NCBI RefSeq assembly: GCF_900116535.1
Contig: NZ_FPAU01000011.1
Location: 17,579 to 81,578 of the forward strand
Length of the DNA stretch: 64,000 nucleotides
Reading direction: 5' to 3'
Origin: Kosakonia arachidis
GTDB taxonomy: Bacteria; Pseudomonadota; Gammaproteobacteria; Enterobacterales; Enterobacteriaceae
Part shown: positions 30,517 to 40,370 of the stretch, in pieces
Layout of the letters: each line of letters opens with the position of its first letter
Position numbering within the stretch: the stretch's first letter is position 1
Made by a program: the position numbers and the translations under genes
Notes under the pieces: model-generated
The model's database searches: none
What the model saw: only the letters and a program-made list of their open reading frames with translations
What the model was told of the DNA's origin: nothing

Positions 30517-30669
30517 GGCTATTTTCTCATGCTGATAGCCTCAGAGGTTGTCAGCGACCTGCATGTTTCCCCGTCGCGCTGAGTCAGTCTGTTTAATGGT
30601 CTGAAACCCAATTCGTTTCTTGTGTGCCCACCGAACTGTCCAATATTTTTTGCACTGGGAGTCCCGGCC

Positions 30670-31620
30670 ATGCTGAGCGCATTTCAACTGGAAAACAATC
30701 GTTTAACCCGTCTTGAGGCTGACGAAATCAAACACCTTGCCAGCTCGGTTTGGGTTGATTTGGTCGAGCCGGACGAAGATGAACGAACCCGTGTGCAAAC
30801 GGAACTGGGTCAGAACCTGGCCACCCGTCCTGAACTGGAAGACATCGAAGCCTCCGCGCGTTTTTTCGAGGACGAAGACGGGCTGCACATCCACTCCTTC
30901 TTCTTTTTTGAAGACGCTGAAGATCATGCCGGTAACTCAACGGTAGCATTCACCATTCGCGAAGGTCGCTTGTTCACGCTGCGTGAGCGCGAATTACCCG
31001 CGTTTCGACTCTATCGTATGCGCGCCCGCAGCCAGGAGATGGTTGATGGTAACGCTTATGAACTGTTGCTGGATCTGTTCGAAACCAAAATCGAACAGCT
31101 GGCGGATGAGATCGAAAACATCTACAGCGATCTGGAAAAGCTGAGCCGCGTCATTATGGAAGGCCAGCAGGGCGATGAATATGACGACGCGCTTTCAACG
31201 CTTGCGGAGCAGGAAGATATCGGCTGGAAGGTGCGTCTGTGTCTGATGGATACCCAGCGTGCGCTGAACTTCCTGGTGCGCAAGGCGCGTTTACCGGCCG
31301 GCCAGTTGGAGCAGGCGCGCGAGATCCTACGCGATATCGAATCTCTGCTGCCGCACAATGAATCCCTGTTCCAGAAGGTTAACTTCCTGATGCAGGCGGC
31401 GATGGGGTTCATCAATATCGAGCAGAACCGCATCATCAAGATCTTCTCGGTCGTTTCCGTGGTGTTCCTGCCACCGACGCTGGTGGCATCCAGCTACGGG
31501 ATGAACTTTGAATTTATGCCCGAACTGCACTGGAGCTTCGGCTACCCTGGCGCGATTGTCTTTATGATCCTCGCCGGACTGGCGCCGTATCTCTACTTCA
31601 AGCGCCGCAACTGGCTATAA
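30670..31620 (+). CDS. corA: Magnesium/nickel/cobalt transporter CorA
   Basis: CorA is the main constitutive Mg2+ channel of the inner membrane. From ATG 30670 it has 316 residues, the E. coli length. The cytoplasmic funnel is followed by two C-terminal membrane segments. The GMN signature (YGMN) follows the first, with the MPEL loop after it, and the second is followed by a basic end (KRRNWL). An earlier frame start at 30622 lacks family support. The long leader with corL suggests regulation in the leader. Confidence 0.97.
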   Translation: MLSAFQLENNRLTRLEADEIKHLASSVWVDLVEPDEDERTRVQTELGQNLATRPELEDIEASARFFEDEDGLHIHSFFFFEDAEDHAGNSTVAFTIREGRLFTLRERELPAFRLYRMRARSQEMVDGNAYELLLDLFETKIEQLADEIENIYSDLEKLSRVIMEGQQGDEYDDALSTLAEQEDIGWKVRLCLMDTQRALNFLVRKARLPAGQLEQAREILRDIESLLPHNESLFQKVNFLMQAAMGFINIEQNRIIKIFSVVSVVFLPPTLVASSYGMNFEFMPELHWSFGYPGAIVFMILAGLAPYLYFKRRNWL

Positions 31621-31626
31621 GACAAC

Positions 31627-31648
31627 GGGCGGCGCTGCTGCCCTTTTT
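31627..31648 (+). terminator. Terminator of corA
   Basis: GGGCGGC and GCTGCCC pair around GCT and are followed by TTTTT, seven bases after the corA stop. Confidence 0.8.
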
Positions 31649-31711
31649 CATTTAGCTTGGATTGCACGCGCCGCTTCAGCGTATTTGGAAAGAGGCGGCA
31701 CAAACTTTTCA

Positions 31712-32608
31712 TCATCCGTTTTTGCGTAAACCGCGCTGTGTATATACCGCGTCCATGACAAAAATCGCCAGCGCCAGCCAGATAAAACCAAAGGTCACCA
31801 TCTTATCCGGCCCCGGATGCTCGCCATAGAAAGCCACCGCCAGCAGGAACATCAGCGTCGGACCGATATACTGGAAAAACCCCAGCGTCGATAAACGCAA
31901 ACGCATTGCCGCGCCGGTAAAGCACAGCAGAGGGATCGTCGTCACTACACCAGCGGCCATTAACAGCAAGTTCAGTGACAGGCTGTTTTGCCCCATATGG
32001 CTGGTTGGGCTATCCGTGATGCCAAATAACCACACCGCCGCAACCGGCAGTAGCCATAGCGTTTCTACCAGCATGCCGGTTTGCGCATCGACCGCAATTT
32101 TTTTACGCAGCAGGCCGTAAAAAGCAAAACTAAATGCCAGACCGAGCGCAATGATCGGCAGCGAGCCAAACGTCCACAGTTGCACCAATACGCCGACGGC
32201 AGCCAGCAGTACCGCCAGCCACTGCATACGACGGAAACGCTCGCCCAAAAACAACATCCCCAGCAGAATATTCACCAGTGGATTAATAAAGTAACCCAGG
32301 CTGGCTTCCAGCATATGGTTGTGGTTCACCGCCCAGATAAACAGCAGCCAGTTGCCGCCAACTAACACGGCGGAGATGGCCAACAGCAGGATCTTTTTCG
32401 GCGTTTGCAACAACGCTTTTACGTTGCTCCACTGACGGCTGGCGCTGATCAACGCTAGCATAAAGAAGAAGGACCAGATGACACGGTGAGTGAGAATTTC
32501 GTCAGCCGGTACGTACCAAATCACTTTGAAATAGGCCGGGGCAACCCCCCAAATGAAATAAGCGGCCAGGGCGAGTAGCACACCCTGCCGCGTCTGTTTT
32601 GCATCCAT
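31712..32608 (-). CDS. rarD: EamA-family permease RarD
   Basis: RarD is a ten-helix inner-membrane protein of the drug/metabolite transporter superfamily. Its name comes from a chloramphenicol-sensitivity phenotype in Pseudomonas, and the substrate is unknown. It has 298 residues (E. coli 296), with two EamA repeats and the RarD signature ALAAYFIWGVAPAYFK. It is convergent with corA. The yigF-yigG genes found between corA and rarD in E. coli K-12 are absent. Confidence 0.93.
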   Translation of the reverse strand: MDAKQTRQGVLLALAAYFIWGVAPAYFKVIWYVPADEILTHRVIWSFFFMLALISASRQWSNVKALLQTPKKILLLAISAVLVGGNWLLFIWAVNHNHMLEASLGYFINPLVNILLGMLFLGERFRRMQWLAVLLAAVGVLVQLWTFGSLPIIALGLAFSFAFYGLLRKKIAVDAQTGMLVETLWLLPVAAVWLFGITDSPTSHMGQNSLSLNLLLMAAGVVTTIPLLCFTGAAMRLRLSTLGFFQYIGPTLMFLLAVAFYGEHPGPDKMVTFGFIWLALAIFVMDAVYTQRGLRKNG

Positions 32609-32663
32609 CGGGAAAACTCTTTACTGAAAAGTAACCGTATGTTACCCGATTTCTACAACCGCC

Positions 32664-33131
32664 TCACCCCACCATATAGGTGGCTGTCGCGCTGGCGATA
32701 TGCAGTTGATCCTCGTTATGCAGCTCTACGCGGGCCACGGCAACTTTATTGCCCGCACGTAGCAAACTGCTGCTTGCGGTGAAGCGTGTGCCGCGCCCAG
32801 GGCGCAGATAATCGACGCGTAAATCAATGGTGCCCATGCGCGACAAACGCTGGCGCAACTCCTCTTCGTTGATAGTGTCATGGCGGGTTAACGTGCTGCC
32901 AACGCAGACCAGACCGGCTGCGACGTCCAGCGCCGAGGCGATGACGCCGCCATGTAAAATGCTTTGCGCCCAGTTGCCCACCATCATTGGCTGATGAGTA
33001 AATTTCAACTCCGCATACTCTTTTTCATAACGTTCCAGCTCAAGACCTAACGCACGGTTAAATGGCATGTGATAGACAAAAATCTCGCCCACCAGCTTAA
33101 GGGTTTGATCCGCTGTGAGAACGGCTGACAT
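32664..33131 (-). CDS. yigI: Hotdog-fold thioesterase YigI
   Basis: YigI is a PaaI-like hotdog protein of 155 residues, as in E. coli; recent studies report acyl-CoA thioesterase activity for the E. coli protein. The central helix region [16 protein letters not shown] near 58-73 holds the family active-site segment. It starts 55 bases before rarD and is divergent from pldA. Confidence 0.92.
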   Translation of the reverse strand: MSAVLTADQTLKLVGEIFVYHMPFNRALGLELERYEKEYAELKFTHQPMMVGNWAQSILHGGVIASALDVAAGLVCVGSTLTRHDTINEEELRQRLSRMGTIDLRVDYLRPGRGTRFTASSSLLRAGNKVAVARVELHNEDQLHIASATATYMVG

Positions 33132-33291
33132 AGCAATCTGATCCGATGTGTTAATGAGGTGTTGATTTTATGCCTGTTATTTGTTGATTTCCAGTTTAAG
33201 AACCGATACCTGCGCAGTGACTCTATAAATATGTAGAATAGTTGTGGGGAACTTATTCAATTCAACAATATGATTTGGGAGCATAAAACCG

Positions 33292-34161
33292 ATGCGGACC
33301 TCTCTGGGTTGGTTTTTCGCAGTGCTTGCACTGCCTTTTATGGCATACGCACAAGAAGCTACGGTAAAGGAAGTCCATGATGCCCCCGCCGTGCGCGGTA
33401 GTATCATCGCCAATTTATTGCAGGATCACGATAATCCGTTCACGCTTTATCCTTATGACACCAACTATGTGATCTATACCGATACCAGCGATCTGAACAA
33501 AGATGCGATTCGCTCCTATAACTGGTCAGATAATGCGCGTAAGGACGAAGTGAAGTTTCAGCTCAGCCTGGCGTTTCCTCTGTGGCGAGGGATTCTGGGG
33601 CCCAATTCTGTTTTTGGGGCTTCCTATACGCAGAAATCCTGGTGGCAGCTCTCCAATAGCGCCGAGTCAGCTCCGTTCCGCGAAACCAACTACGAGCCGC
33701 AGCTTTTCCTCGGTTTCTCCACCGATTATGAGTTTGCTGGCTGGACGTTACGGGATGTGGAGATGGGTTATAACCACGATTCAAACGGCCGCTCCGACCC
33801 GACGTCGCGTAGCTGGAACCGCATCTACACCCGCCTGATGGCACAAAACGGCAACTGGATGGTTGAAGTGAAGCCCTGGTATGTGGTGGGTTCCATCGAC
33901 GATAACCCGGACATCACCAAATACATGGGCTATTACCAGTTGAAGATTGGTTATCAACTGGGCGAGGCAATCCTCAGCGCCAAAGGGCAGTACAACTGGA
34001 ATACCGGTTACGGCGGTGCGGAAATCGGAATCAGCTATCCGATAACCCGACACGTCCGGTTCTACACCCAGGTTTACAGCGGCTACGGCGAATCATTGAT
34101 TGACTATAATTTCAAACAAACTCGTGTTGGTGTGGGTGTAATGCTCAACGATCTGTTTTAA
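33292..34161 (+). CDS. pldA: Outer membrane phospholipase A
   Basis: PldA is an outer-membrane beta-barrel that hydrolyses phospholipids that reach the outer leaflet. It has 289 residues, the E. coli length. A signal peptide ends at AYA (about residue 20). The catalytic His-Ser pair and Ca2+-binding segment are in GYNHDSNGRSDPTSRSWNR near 159-177. The protein ends in an aromatic residue, as barrel proteins do (DLF). A terminator follows. Confidence 0.97.
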   Translation: MRTSLGWFFAVLALPFMAYAQEATVKEVHDAPAVRGSIIANLLQDHDNPFTLYPYDTNYVIYTDTSDLNKDAIRSYNWSDNARKDEVKFQLSLAFPLWRGILGPNSVFGASYTQKSWWQLSNSAESAPFRETNYEPQLFLGFSTDYEFAGWTLRDVEMGYNHDSNGRSDPTSRSWNRIYTRLMAQNGNWMVEVKPWYVVGSIDDNPDITKYMGYYQLKIGYQLGEAILSAKGQYNWNTGYGGAEIGISYPITRHVRFYTQVYSGYGESLIDYNFKQTRVGVGVMLNDLF

Positions 34162-34179
34162 GCATTGCAGTTTCTGTCG

Positions 34180-34210
34180 CAGGCGCTGAAAATAGCGCCT
34201 GTTTTTATTT
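34180..34210 (+). terminator. Terminator of pldA
   Basis: CAGGCGCT and AGCGCCTG form a perfect 8-bp stem around GAAAAT, followed by TTTTTATTT. It lies directly before the recQ start region. Confidence 0.9.
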
Positions 34211-34228
34211 CAGGCTAATGGGGTCATT

Positions 34229-36055
34229 GTGGCGCAGGCGGAAGTATTGAATCAGGAATCGCTGGCTAAGCAGGTCTTGCAAGAGACCTTCGGCTACCAG
34301 CAATTCCGCCCGGGCCAGCAGGATATTATCGACACCGTACTGAGTGGCCGCGATTGTCTGGTGGTGATGCCGACGGGCGGCGGAAAATCTCTGTGTTATC
34401 AAATTCCAGCACTAGTGCTGCAGGGGCTGACGGTGGTGGTTTCGCCGCTGATCTCACTGATGAAAGATCAGGTCGACCAGCTACTTGCCAACGGCGTTGC
34501 GGCGGCATGCCTGAATTCTACCCAAAGCCGTGAGCAGCAGTTTGACGTGATCAACGGCTGTCGCAACGGTCAGATACGTCTGCTTTATATCGCGCCCGAG
34601 CGCCTGATGCTCGACAACTTCCTTGACCAGTTACGCCAGTGGAATCCGGTGCTTTTGGCCGTTGACGAAGCGCACTGTATTTCCCAGTGGGGTCACGATT
34701 TCCGCCCGGAGTACGCCGCGCTTGGCCATCTGCGCCAGATGCTCCCGTCTGTGCCTTTTATGGCCCTGACCGCGACGGCTGATGACACTACGCGGCGCGA
34801 TATCGAACGTCTGCTGGGCTTAAACGATCCGCTGATCCAGGTCAGCAGCTTCGACCGCCCGAATATTCGCTACATGTTGATGGAAAAGTTTAAGCCGCTC
34901 GATCAGCTGCTGCGTTATGTGCAGGAGCAGCGCGGCAAGTGTGGCATCATTTATTGCAATAGCCGGGCGAAGGTTGAAGACACCGCCGAACGTCTGCAAA
35001 GCCGTGGTTTCAGTGCGGCGGCTTACCATGCGGGGCTGGATAACGAACTGCGTGCGCGGGTACAGGAGCAGTTCCAACGCGATGATTTACAAATCGTGGT
35101 GGCAACCGTGGCGTTCGGCATGGGGATCAACAAGCCCAACGTACGTTTCGTGGTGCATTTCGATATCCCGCGCAATATCGAATCCTATTATCAGGAAACT
35201 GGCCGTGCTGGGCGTGACGGCCTGCCTGCGGAAGCGATGCTGTTCTACGATCCGGCGGATATGGCGTGGCTGCGCCGTTGTCTGGAAGAGAAACCGGCTG
35301 GGCCTTTGCAGGATATTGAACGGCACAAGCTCAATGCGATGGGCGCATTTGCTGAAGCGCAAACCTGCCGTCGTCTGGTGTTGCTCAACTATTTCGGTGA
35401 AGGACGACAGGAGCCCTGCGGCAACTGCGATATTTGCCTCGATCCGCCGCGCCAGTACGATGGTTTGCAGGACGCGCAAAAAGCGTTATCGGCCATTTAT
35501 CGCGTTAACCAGCGTTTCGGTATGGGTTATGTGGTGGAAGTGCTGCGCGGTGCGAACAATCAGCGTATCCGTGAATTCGGTCACGATAAATTACCGGTGT
35601 ATGGCATTGGTCGCGAGCAGAGCCATGAACACTGGGTAAGCGTGATCCGCCAGCTTATCCATATGGGATTTGCTACCCAGAATATCGCTCAGCATTCTGC
35701 GCTTCAGTTAACGGAAGCAGCGCGTCCGCTGCTGCGTGGAGAGGTACCGCTGATGCTGGCGGTGCCGCGAATGGTGGCGCTGAAGCCAAAAGTGATGCAG
35801 AAAGCCGCTGTCGGCAATTACGATCGCAAGCTGTTCGCCAAGCTGCGTAAATTGCGAAAAGCGATTGCCGATGAAGAGAATATCCCGCCTTATGTGGTGT
35901 TTAACGATGCAACGCTGATCGAGATGGCCGAGCAGATGCCACTTTCGCCGGGGGAAATGCTTAGCGTGAACGGCGTGGGAACGCGCAAACTTGAGCGTTT
36001 CGGCCAGGAGTTTATGGCGCTTATCCGCGCGCATGTCGATGGCGACGAAGAGTAG
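34229..36055 (+). CDS. recQ: ATP-dependent DNA helicase RecQ
   Basis: RecQ is a 3'-5' helicase acting in the RecF recombination pathway. It has 608 residues (E. coli 609), starting with GTG. It shows Walker A PTGGGKS at 48-54, DEAH with [13 protein letters not shown] near 146-162, [10 protein letters not shown] near 320-329, the zinc-binding cysteines in the [11 protein letters not shown] region near 397-407, and a C-terminal HRDC domain from about 530. Confidence 0.97.
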   Translation: MAQAEVLNQESLAKQVLQETFGYQQFRPGQQDIIDTVLSGRDCLVVMPTGGGKSLCYQIPALVLQGLTVVVSPLISLMKDQVDQLLANGVAAACLNSTQSREQQFDVINGCRNGQIRLLYIAPERLMLDNFLDQLRQWNPVLLAVDEAHCISQWGHDFRPEYAALGHLRQMLPSVPFMALTATADDTTRRDIERLLGLNDPLIQVSSFDRPNIRYMLMEKFKPLDQLLRYVQEQRGKCGIIYCNSRAKVEDTAERLQSRGFSAAAYHAGLDNELRARVQEQFQRDDLQIVVATVAFGMGINKPNVRFVVHFDIPRNIESYYQETGRAGRDGLPAEAMLFYDPADMAWLRRCLEEKPAGPLQDIERHKLNAMGAFAEAQTCRRLVLLNYFGEGRQEPCGNCDICLDPPRQYDGLQDAQKALSAIYRVNQRFGMGYVVEVLRGANNQRIREFGHDKLPVYGIGREQSHEHWVSVIRQLIHMGFATQNIAQHSALQLTEAARPLLRGEVPLMLAVPRMVALKPKVMQKAAVGNYDRKLFAKLRKLRKAIADEENIPPYVVFNDATLIEMAEQMPLSPGEMLSVNGVGTRKLERFGQEFMALIRAHVDGDEE

Positions 36056-36116
36056 TTTTAGCAGTCGAAAAGTGCCAGGATAGTCACTCACTGAATTATC
36101 TTCCCGCAGGTTCTCT

Positions 36117-36740
36117 ATGTTGATGTTATTTCTTACCGTGGCGCTAGTGCATATTGTTGCCCTGATGAGCCCCGGCCCGGATTTCTTCTTCGTTTCGCAA
36201 ACTGCCATTAGCCGCTCGCGTAAAGAGGCGATGATGGGTGTGTTCGGTATCACCTGTGGCGTAATGGTGTGGGCTGGCGTGGCGCTGCTCGGTCTGAACC
36301 TGATTCTCGAAAAAATGGCGTGGTTGCACAGCATTATTATGGTCGGCGGTGGTCTTTATCTATGCTGGATGGGTTATCAGATGCTGCGTGGCGCGTTGAA
36401 AAAGCGTCAGAAAGCAGTTGGTGCACCGAAAGTGGAGTTGGCGACCAGCAGCAGCCGCAGTTTTCTGAAAGGGTTACTGACCAATCTGGCGAATCCGAAA
36501 GCGATCATTTACTTCGGCTCGGTATTTTCACTGTTTGTCGGCGATAGCGTCGGCACCAGCGCGCGCTGGGGTATTTTTGTGCTGATTGTGCTGGAAACAC
36601 TGGCCTGGTTTACCATCGTGGCCAGCCTGTTCGCGCTGCCGGCAATGCGTCGCGGTTATCAGCGTCTGGCGAAATGGATTGATGGTTTTGCCGGCGCGCT
36701 GTTTGCTGGCTTCGGCATCCACCTGATTATCTCCCGTTAA
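36117..36740 (+). CDS. rhtC: Threonine efflux protein RhtC
   Basis: RhtC is a LysE-superfamily exporter that expels threonine. It has 207 residues (E. coli 206), with six hydrophobic segments and the family motif LMSPGPDFFFV near 16-26. It lies 62 bases after recQ and is convergent with its paralogue rhtB, with a REP-type sequence between. Confidence 0.95.
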   Translation: MLMLFLTVALVHIVALMSPGPDFFFVSQTAISRSRKEAMMGVFGITCGVMVWAGVALLGLNLILEKMAWLHSIIMVGGGLYLCWMGYQMLRGALKKRQKAVGAPKVELATSSSRSFLKGLLTNLANPKAIIYFGSVFSLFVGDSVGTSARWGIFVLIVLETLAWFTIVASLFALPAMRRGYQRLAKWIDGFAGALFAGFGIHLIISR

Positions 36741-36748
36741 GTTCATCT

Positions 36749-36816
36749 GCCGGATGGTGTTTCATTATCTGGTATGCTGATTTTTCAGGCCCGGTAAGCG
36801 TAGCGCTACCGGGCAT
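36749..36816. repeat. REP/BIME sequence between rhtC and rhtB
   Basis: A GCCGGATGGTG unit is followed by GCCCGGTAAGCG and CGCTACCGGGC, which fold into a perfect stem at 36789-36814. It lies between convergent genes and may end or protect both transcripts. Confidence 0.75.
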
Positions 36817-36821
36817 CTGCC

Positions 36822-37442
36822 TCAGGCGTGGCGGGCAGAAGCCAGCAACGCGCCGACCAGCACGAACAGCGAACCAAATACCTTATTCAGCGCCTTCATC
36901 TGGCGTGGGCCTTTAATCCAGCCGGCAATGCGCTGCGCCAGCGTCGCATAACCAATCATGACAATGATATCGACGACGATCGTTGTGACCCCAAGCACCA
37001 CATACTGCATCACCTGCGGCTGATGCGGCACAATAAATTGCGGGAACAGGGCGGCAAGAAAAACGATGCTTTTCGGGTTGGTCAGGTTAACGAATACCGC
37101 CCGCTTAAACAGCCGACCGCGCGACTGGGTTTTCGCCAGCGTATTGAGATCGATAGCGCCAGCGGTGCGCCACTGCTGAATACCCAGCCAAATCAGGTAG
37201 GCTGCACCCGCCCATTTCAGCACTTCAAACGCCAGCACGGAACGAGAAAATAGCGTGCCCAGCCCGACGCCGACCAGCACGATATGAATGCCAAGGCCGG
37301 TCTGCAACCCAGCAATAGAAGCCGCCGCGCCGCGATAGCCGTAGCCGATGGACGTGGTCATAGTGTTAATCGCGCCGGAACCGGGCGAGAGGCTTAAAAT
37401 GATTGAGGTCAGTAGATAGGCGAACCACCATTCGAAGGTCAT
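36822..37442 (-). CDS. rhtB: Homoserine/homoserine lactone efflux protein RhtB
   Basis: RhtB is a LysE-superfamily exporter of homoserine and its lactone. It has 206 residues, the E. coli length, with six hydrophobic segments, the family motif [11 protein letters not shown] near 18-28 and the conserved [18 protein letters not shown] near 118-135. It is divergent from pldB. Confidence 0.95.
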   Translation of the reverse strand: MTFEWWFAYLLTSIILSLSPGSGAINTMTTSIGYGYRGAAASIAGLQTGLGIHIVLVGVGLGTLFSRSVLAFEVLKWAGAAYLIWLGIQQWRTAGAIDLNTLAKTQSRGRLFKRAVFVNLTNPKSIVFLAALFPQFIVPHQPQVMQYVVLGVTTIVVDIIVMIGYATLAQRIAGWIKGPRQMKALNKVFGSLFVLVGALLASARHA

Positions 37443-37550
37443 GAGAAATTCCTGCTTGTCTGTTTTTATGCCACAATACGCTATTGCTAGTGGATTTTGC
37501 TATTGGTCACAAAAAAACGATTTTACATGGCTAACAGGGGCGAAATTGCG

Positions 37551-38543
37551 ATGTTTCGGCAAAAAACGGCCTGGGAAACCAGAGAAAAAGCGTTCGCAGC
37601 ATTTACCACGGGGCCGCTAATGGATTTCTGGCGCTCGCGTGAAGAAGCCGTGTTTACCGGTGTCGATAACGTACCCGTCAGTTTTGTCCGCTTTCACGAT
37701 CATCGCCACGATAGGGTGATTGTGGTTTGTCCGGGCCGTATTGAAAGTTACGTCAAATACGCCGAACTGGCGTATGACTTGTTCTACCTCGGTTACGATG
37801 TGTTGATTATCGATCACCGCGGGCAGGGGCGTTCCGGGCGGATGTTGGCGGATACGCACCGGGGGCATGTGGTCAACTTTAGCGATTATGTCGATGATTT
37901 GGCTGCATTCTGGCAGCAGGAAGTCGCCGATGGTCCCTGGCGAAAACGTTATATACTGGCGCATTCGATGGGCGGCGCGATCGCCACGCTCTTCTTACAG
38001 CGTCATCCGCATGCCTGTGATGCTATTTCCCTGTGCGCGCCAATGTTCGGAATTATCATTCGTCTGCCGGAGTGGATGGTGCGCCCGTTGCTTGACTTGG
38101 CGGAAAGCTATCCGCGTCTTCGTGAAAATTACGCCATCGGGACCGGAAGCTGGCGCGCGCTGCCGTTCGCGATTAACGTGCTGACCCACAGCCGCGAGCG
38201 TTACCGGCGCAATCTGCGTTTTTATGCCGACGAACCGACGCTGCGTGTGGGTGGGCCGACGTGGCACTGGGTGCGTGAAGGCATTCTGGCCGGAGAACAT
38301 GCACTGGCCGGGGCGGCAAACGATGACACGCCAACATTGATTATTCAGGCGGAAGAGGAGCATGTGGTGGATAACCGCATGCAACAACGCTTCTGCGAAA
38401 TTCGCGCTGCGGCGGGCCACCCTTGTGAAGGGGGAAAACCGTTTGTTATACCCGGCGCGTACCATGAGATCCTTTTTGAAAAGGACACTATGCGCTCGGT
38501 CGCACTCAACGCCATCGTCGAATTCTTCGACCGGCATAACTAA
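37551..38543 (+). CDS. pldB: Lysophospholipase L2
   Basis: PldB is an alpha/beta hydrolase that hydrolyses 2-acyl lysophospholipids. From ATG 37551, ten bases after AGGGG, it has 330 residues; E. coli has 340, with a slightly longer C-terminus. The nucleophile is in AHSMGG (GxSxG), with the acid and His in the C-terminal third (GAYHEILFE). In-frame starts at 37497 and 37528 would add residues not seen in the family. Confidence 0.94.
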   Translation: MFRQKTAWETREKAFAAFTTGPLMDFWRSREEAVFTGVDNVPVSFVRFHDHRHDRVIVVCPGRIESYVKYAELAYDLFYLGYDVLIIDHRGQGRSGRMLADTHRGHVVNFSDYVDDLAAFWQQEVADGPWRKRYILAHSMGGAIATLFLQRHPHACDAISLCAPMFGIIIRLPEWMVRPLLDLAESYPRLRENYAIGTGSWRALPFAINVLTHSRERYRRNLRFYADEPTLRVGGPTWHWVREGILAGEHALAGAANDDTPTLIIQAEEEHVVDNRMQQRFCEIRAAAGHPCEGGKPFVIPGAYHEILFEKDTMRSVALNAIVEFFDRHN

Positions 38544-38565
38544 ATTATTGAGGTAAAATTTTCCT

Positions 38566-39366
38566 ATGTACCAAGTTGTTGCATCTGATTTAGATGGTAC
38601 GTTGCTCTCCCCTGACCACACACTGTCACCGTTCGCGAAAGAAACGTTAAAACTGCTGACCGGCCACGGCGTCAATTTTGTCTTTGCTACCGGCCGCCAC
38701 CATGTCGATGTCGGGCAAATCCGCGATAATCTCGGCATCAAGGCGTATATGATCACCTCCAACGGCGCGCGCGTACACGATACTGATGGAAATCTGGTCT
38801 TTAGCCACAATCTGGATCGCGATATCGCCAGCGAACTGCTCGGTGTAATGCACAACGAGAAAGATATCATTACCAATGTCTACCGTAACGACGAATGGTT
38901 CATGAACCGCCATCGCCCTGATCAGATGCGTTTTTTCAAAGAAGCGGTGTTCCAGTATTCGCTTTATGAGCCGGGCTTACTGGAACCGGAAGGCATCAGC
39001 AAGGTCTTTTTCACCTGTGACAGCCATGAAAAACTGCTGCCGATGGAGCAGGCGATCAATGCGCGCTGGGGAGACCGTGTCAACGTCAGTTTCTCGACAC
39101 TAACCTGCCTGGAAGTGATGGCGGGCGGCGTATCGAAGGGGCATGCGCTGGAAGCCGTTGCCGGTGCGCTGGGCTATGGTCTGAAGGATTGTATCGCCTT
39201 TGGCGATGGCATGAACGATGCTGAAATGCTGTCGATGGCCGGTAAAGGCTGCATTATGGGCAATGCCCATCAGCGCCTGAAAGATCTGTATCCGGAGCTG
39301 GAAGTGATTGGCACCAATGCGGATAACGCCGTGCCACATTACCTGCGTAAATTGTTCCTGCAATAA
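38566..39366 (+). CDS. yigL: HAD-family pyridoxal phosphatase YigL
   Basis: YigL is a Cof-type HAD phosphatase that dephosphorylates PLP and sugar phosphates in E. coli; its mRNA is a target of the small RNA SgrS in sugar-phosphate stress. It has 266 residues, the E. coli length. Motif I is DLDGTLL at 8-14, motif II is in ITSNGARV near 63-70, and motif IV is FGDGMNDAEML near 208-218. It starts 22 bases after pldB and is probably co-transcribed with it. Confidence 0.96.
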   Translation: MYQVVASDLDGTLLSPDHTLSPFAKETLKLLTGHGVNFVFATGRHHVDVGQIRDNLGIKAYMITSNGARVHDTDGNLVFSHNLDRDIASELLGVMHNEKDIITNVYRNDEWFMNRHRPDQMRFFKEAVFQYSLYEPGLLEPEGISKVFFTCDSHEKLLPMEQAINARWGDRVNVSFSTLTCLEVMAGGVSKGHALEAVAGALGYGLKDCIAFGDGMNDAEMLSMAGKGCIMGNAHQRLKDLYPELEVIGTNADNAVPHYLRKLFLQ

Positions 39367-39368
39367 GA

Positions 39369-39407
39369 TTGACATTTGGTTGTTAAATAATCATACGTCA
39401 ACCAAAT
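39369..39407 (+). promoter_or_regulatory. Candidate promoter and operator palindrome upstream of yigM
   Basis: TTGACA at 39369-39374 is a perfect -35 hexamer, but the -10 is poor. ATTTGGTTG at 39374-39382 and CAACCAAAT at 39399-39407 form a perfect 9-bp inverted repeat with a 16-base centre. This overlaps the -35 and covers the promoter, as expected of an operator. The repeat is directly visible; the bound protein is unknown. Confidence 0.5.
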
Positions 39408-39470
39408 ACTCAAACTTTGCGCAATTGAGTTAGCTACAATGAAGCCTTACTATTTTGAGAGAGCTTCATT

Positions 39471-40370
39471 GTGGCGTTACTGATCATCACCACGATCCTG
39501 TGGGCCTTTTCCTTTAGCCTGATTGGCGAATACCTTGCTGGCCATGTCGACAGCTATTTCTCCGTGTTGATGCGCGTGGGGCTGGCGGCGCTGGTGTTCT
39601 TACCGTTCCTGCGCACGCGCGGGCACAACCTGAAGACCATTGGCCTGTATATGATGGTGGGCGCGATGCAGCTTGGCATCATGTATCTGTTTAGCTTCCA
39701 GGCCTATCTCTACCTGACGGTCTCTGAATTCCTGCTGTTTACTGTCTTCACGCCGCTGTACGTTACGCTGATTTACGATCTGCTGAGCAAGCGTGGGCTG
39801 CGCTGGAGCTACGCCCTAAGCGCCGGGCTGGCGGTGATTGGCGCAGCGATTATTCGTTATGACAAAATCAGCGATCACTTCTGGATCGGTTTGATTCTGG
39901 TGCAGTTGGCAAACATCAGTTTCGCCATTGGCATGGTCGGTTATAAACGCCTGATGGAAATGCGCCCCATGCCACAGCACAACGCTTTTGCGTGGTTCTA
40001 TCTGGGGGCGTTTATCGTTGCCGCCACTGCGTGGTTTGTGATGGGTAACCCGCAGAAGCTGCCGACAACCACCCTGCAGTGGGGCGTGCTGGTATGGCTG
40101 GGCGTGGTCGCTTCCGGTCTGGGTTACTTTATGTGGAACTATGGCGCAACGCAGGTTGACGCCGGGACGCTTGGCATTATGAACAATGTACATGTTCCCG
40201 CCGGGCTGCTGGTCAATCTCGCTATCTGGCAAGAACAGCCGCACTGGCCGAGCTTTATTATTGGTGGTTCGGTGATAATGGCTTCGCTGTGGGTACATCG
40301 CCGTTGGGTCGCTCCGCGCTCCGCACAAAAGGCAGGTGATCGCACGCGTGGTTCCGCGCTGAGCGAATAA
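39471..40370 (+). CDS. yigM: Biotin transporter YigM
   Basis: YigM is an EamA-type carrier that imports biotin in E. coli. It has 299 residues, the E. coli length, with ten hydrophobic segments and a GTG start after GAGAG. The last 113 bases overlap the 3' end of metR on the other strand, so the two coding ends share DNA. Confidence 0.94.
   Translation: MALLIITTILWAFSFSLIGEYLAGHVDSYFSVLMRVGLAALVFLPFLRTRGHNLKTIGLYMMVGAMQLGIMYLFSFQAYLYLTVSEFLLFTVFTPLYVTLIYDLLSKRGLRWSYALSAGLAVIGAAIIRYDKISDHFWIGLILVQLANISFAIGMVGYKRLMEMRPMPQHNAFAWFYLGAFIVAATAWFVMGNPQKLPTTTLQWGVLVWLGVVASGLGYFMWNYGATQVDAGTLGIMNNVHVPAGLLVNLAIWQEQPHWPSFIIGGSVIMASLWVHRRWVAPRSAQKAGDRTRGSALSE

Noticed and set aside
39383..39422. BirA operator upstream of yigM (TTGTAAACC...GGTTTACAA)
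   Set aside because: Only a poor match (TTGTTAAAT with a weak right half) was found. The perfect palindrome nearby has half-sites in the opposite sense.
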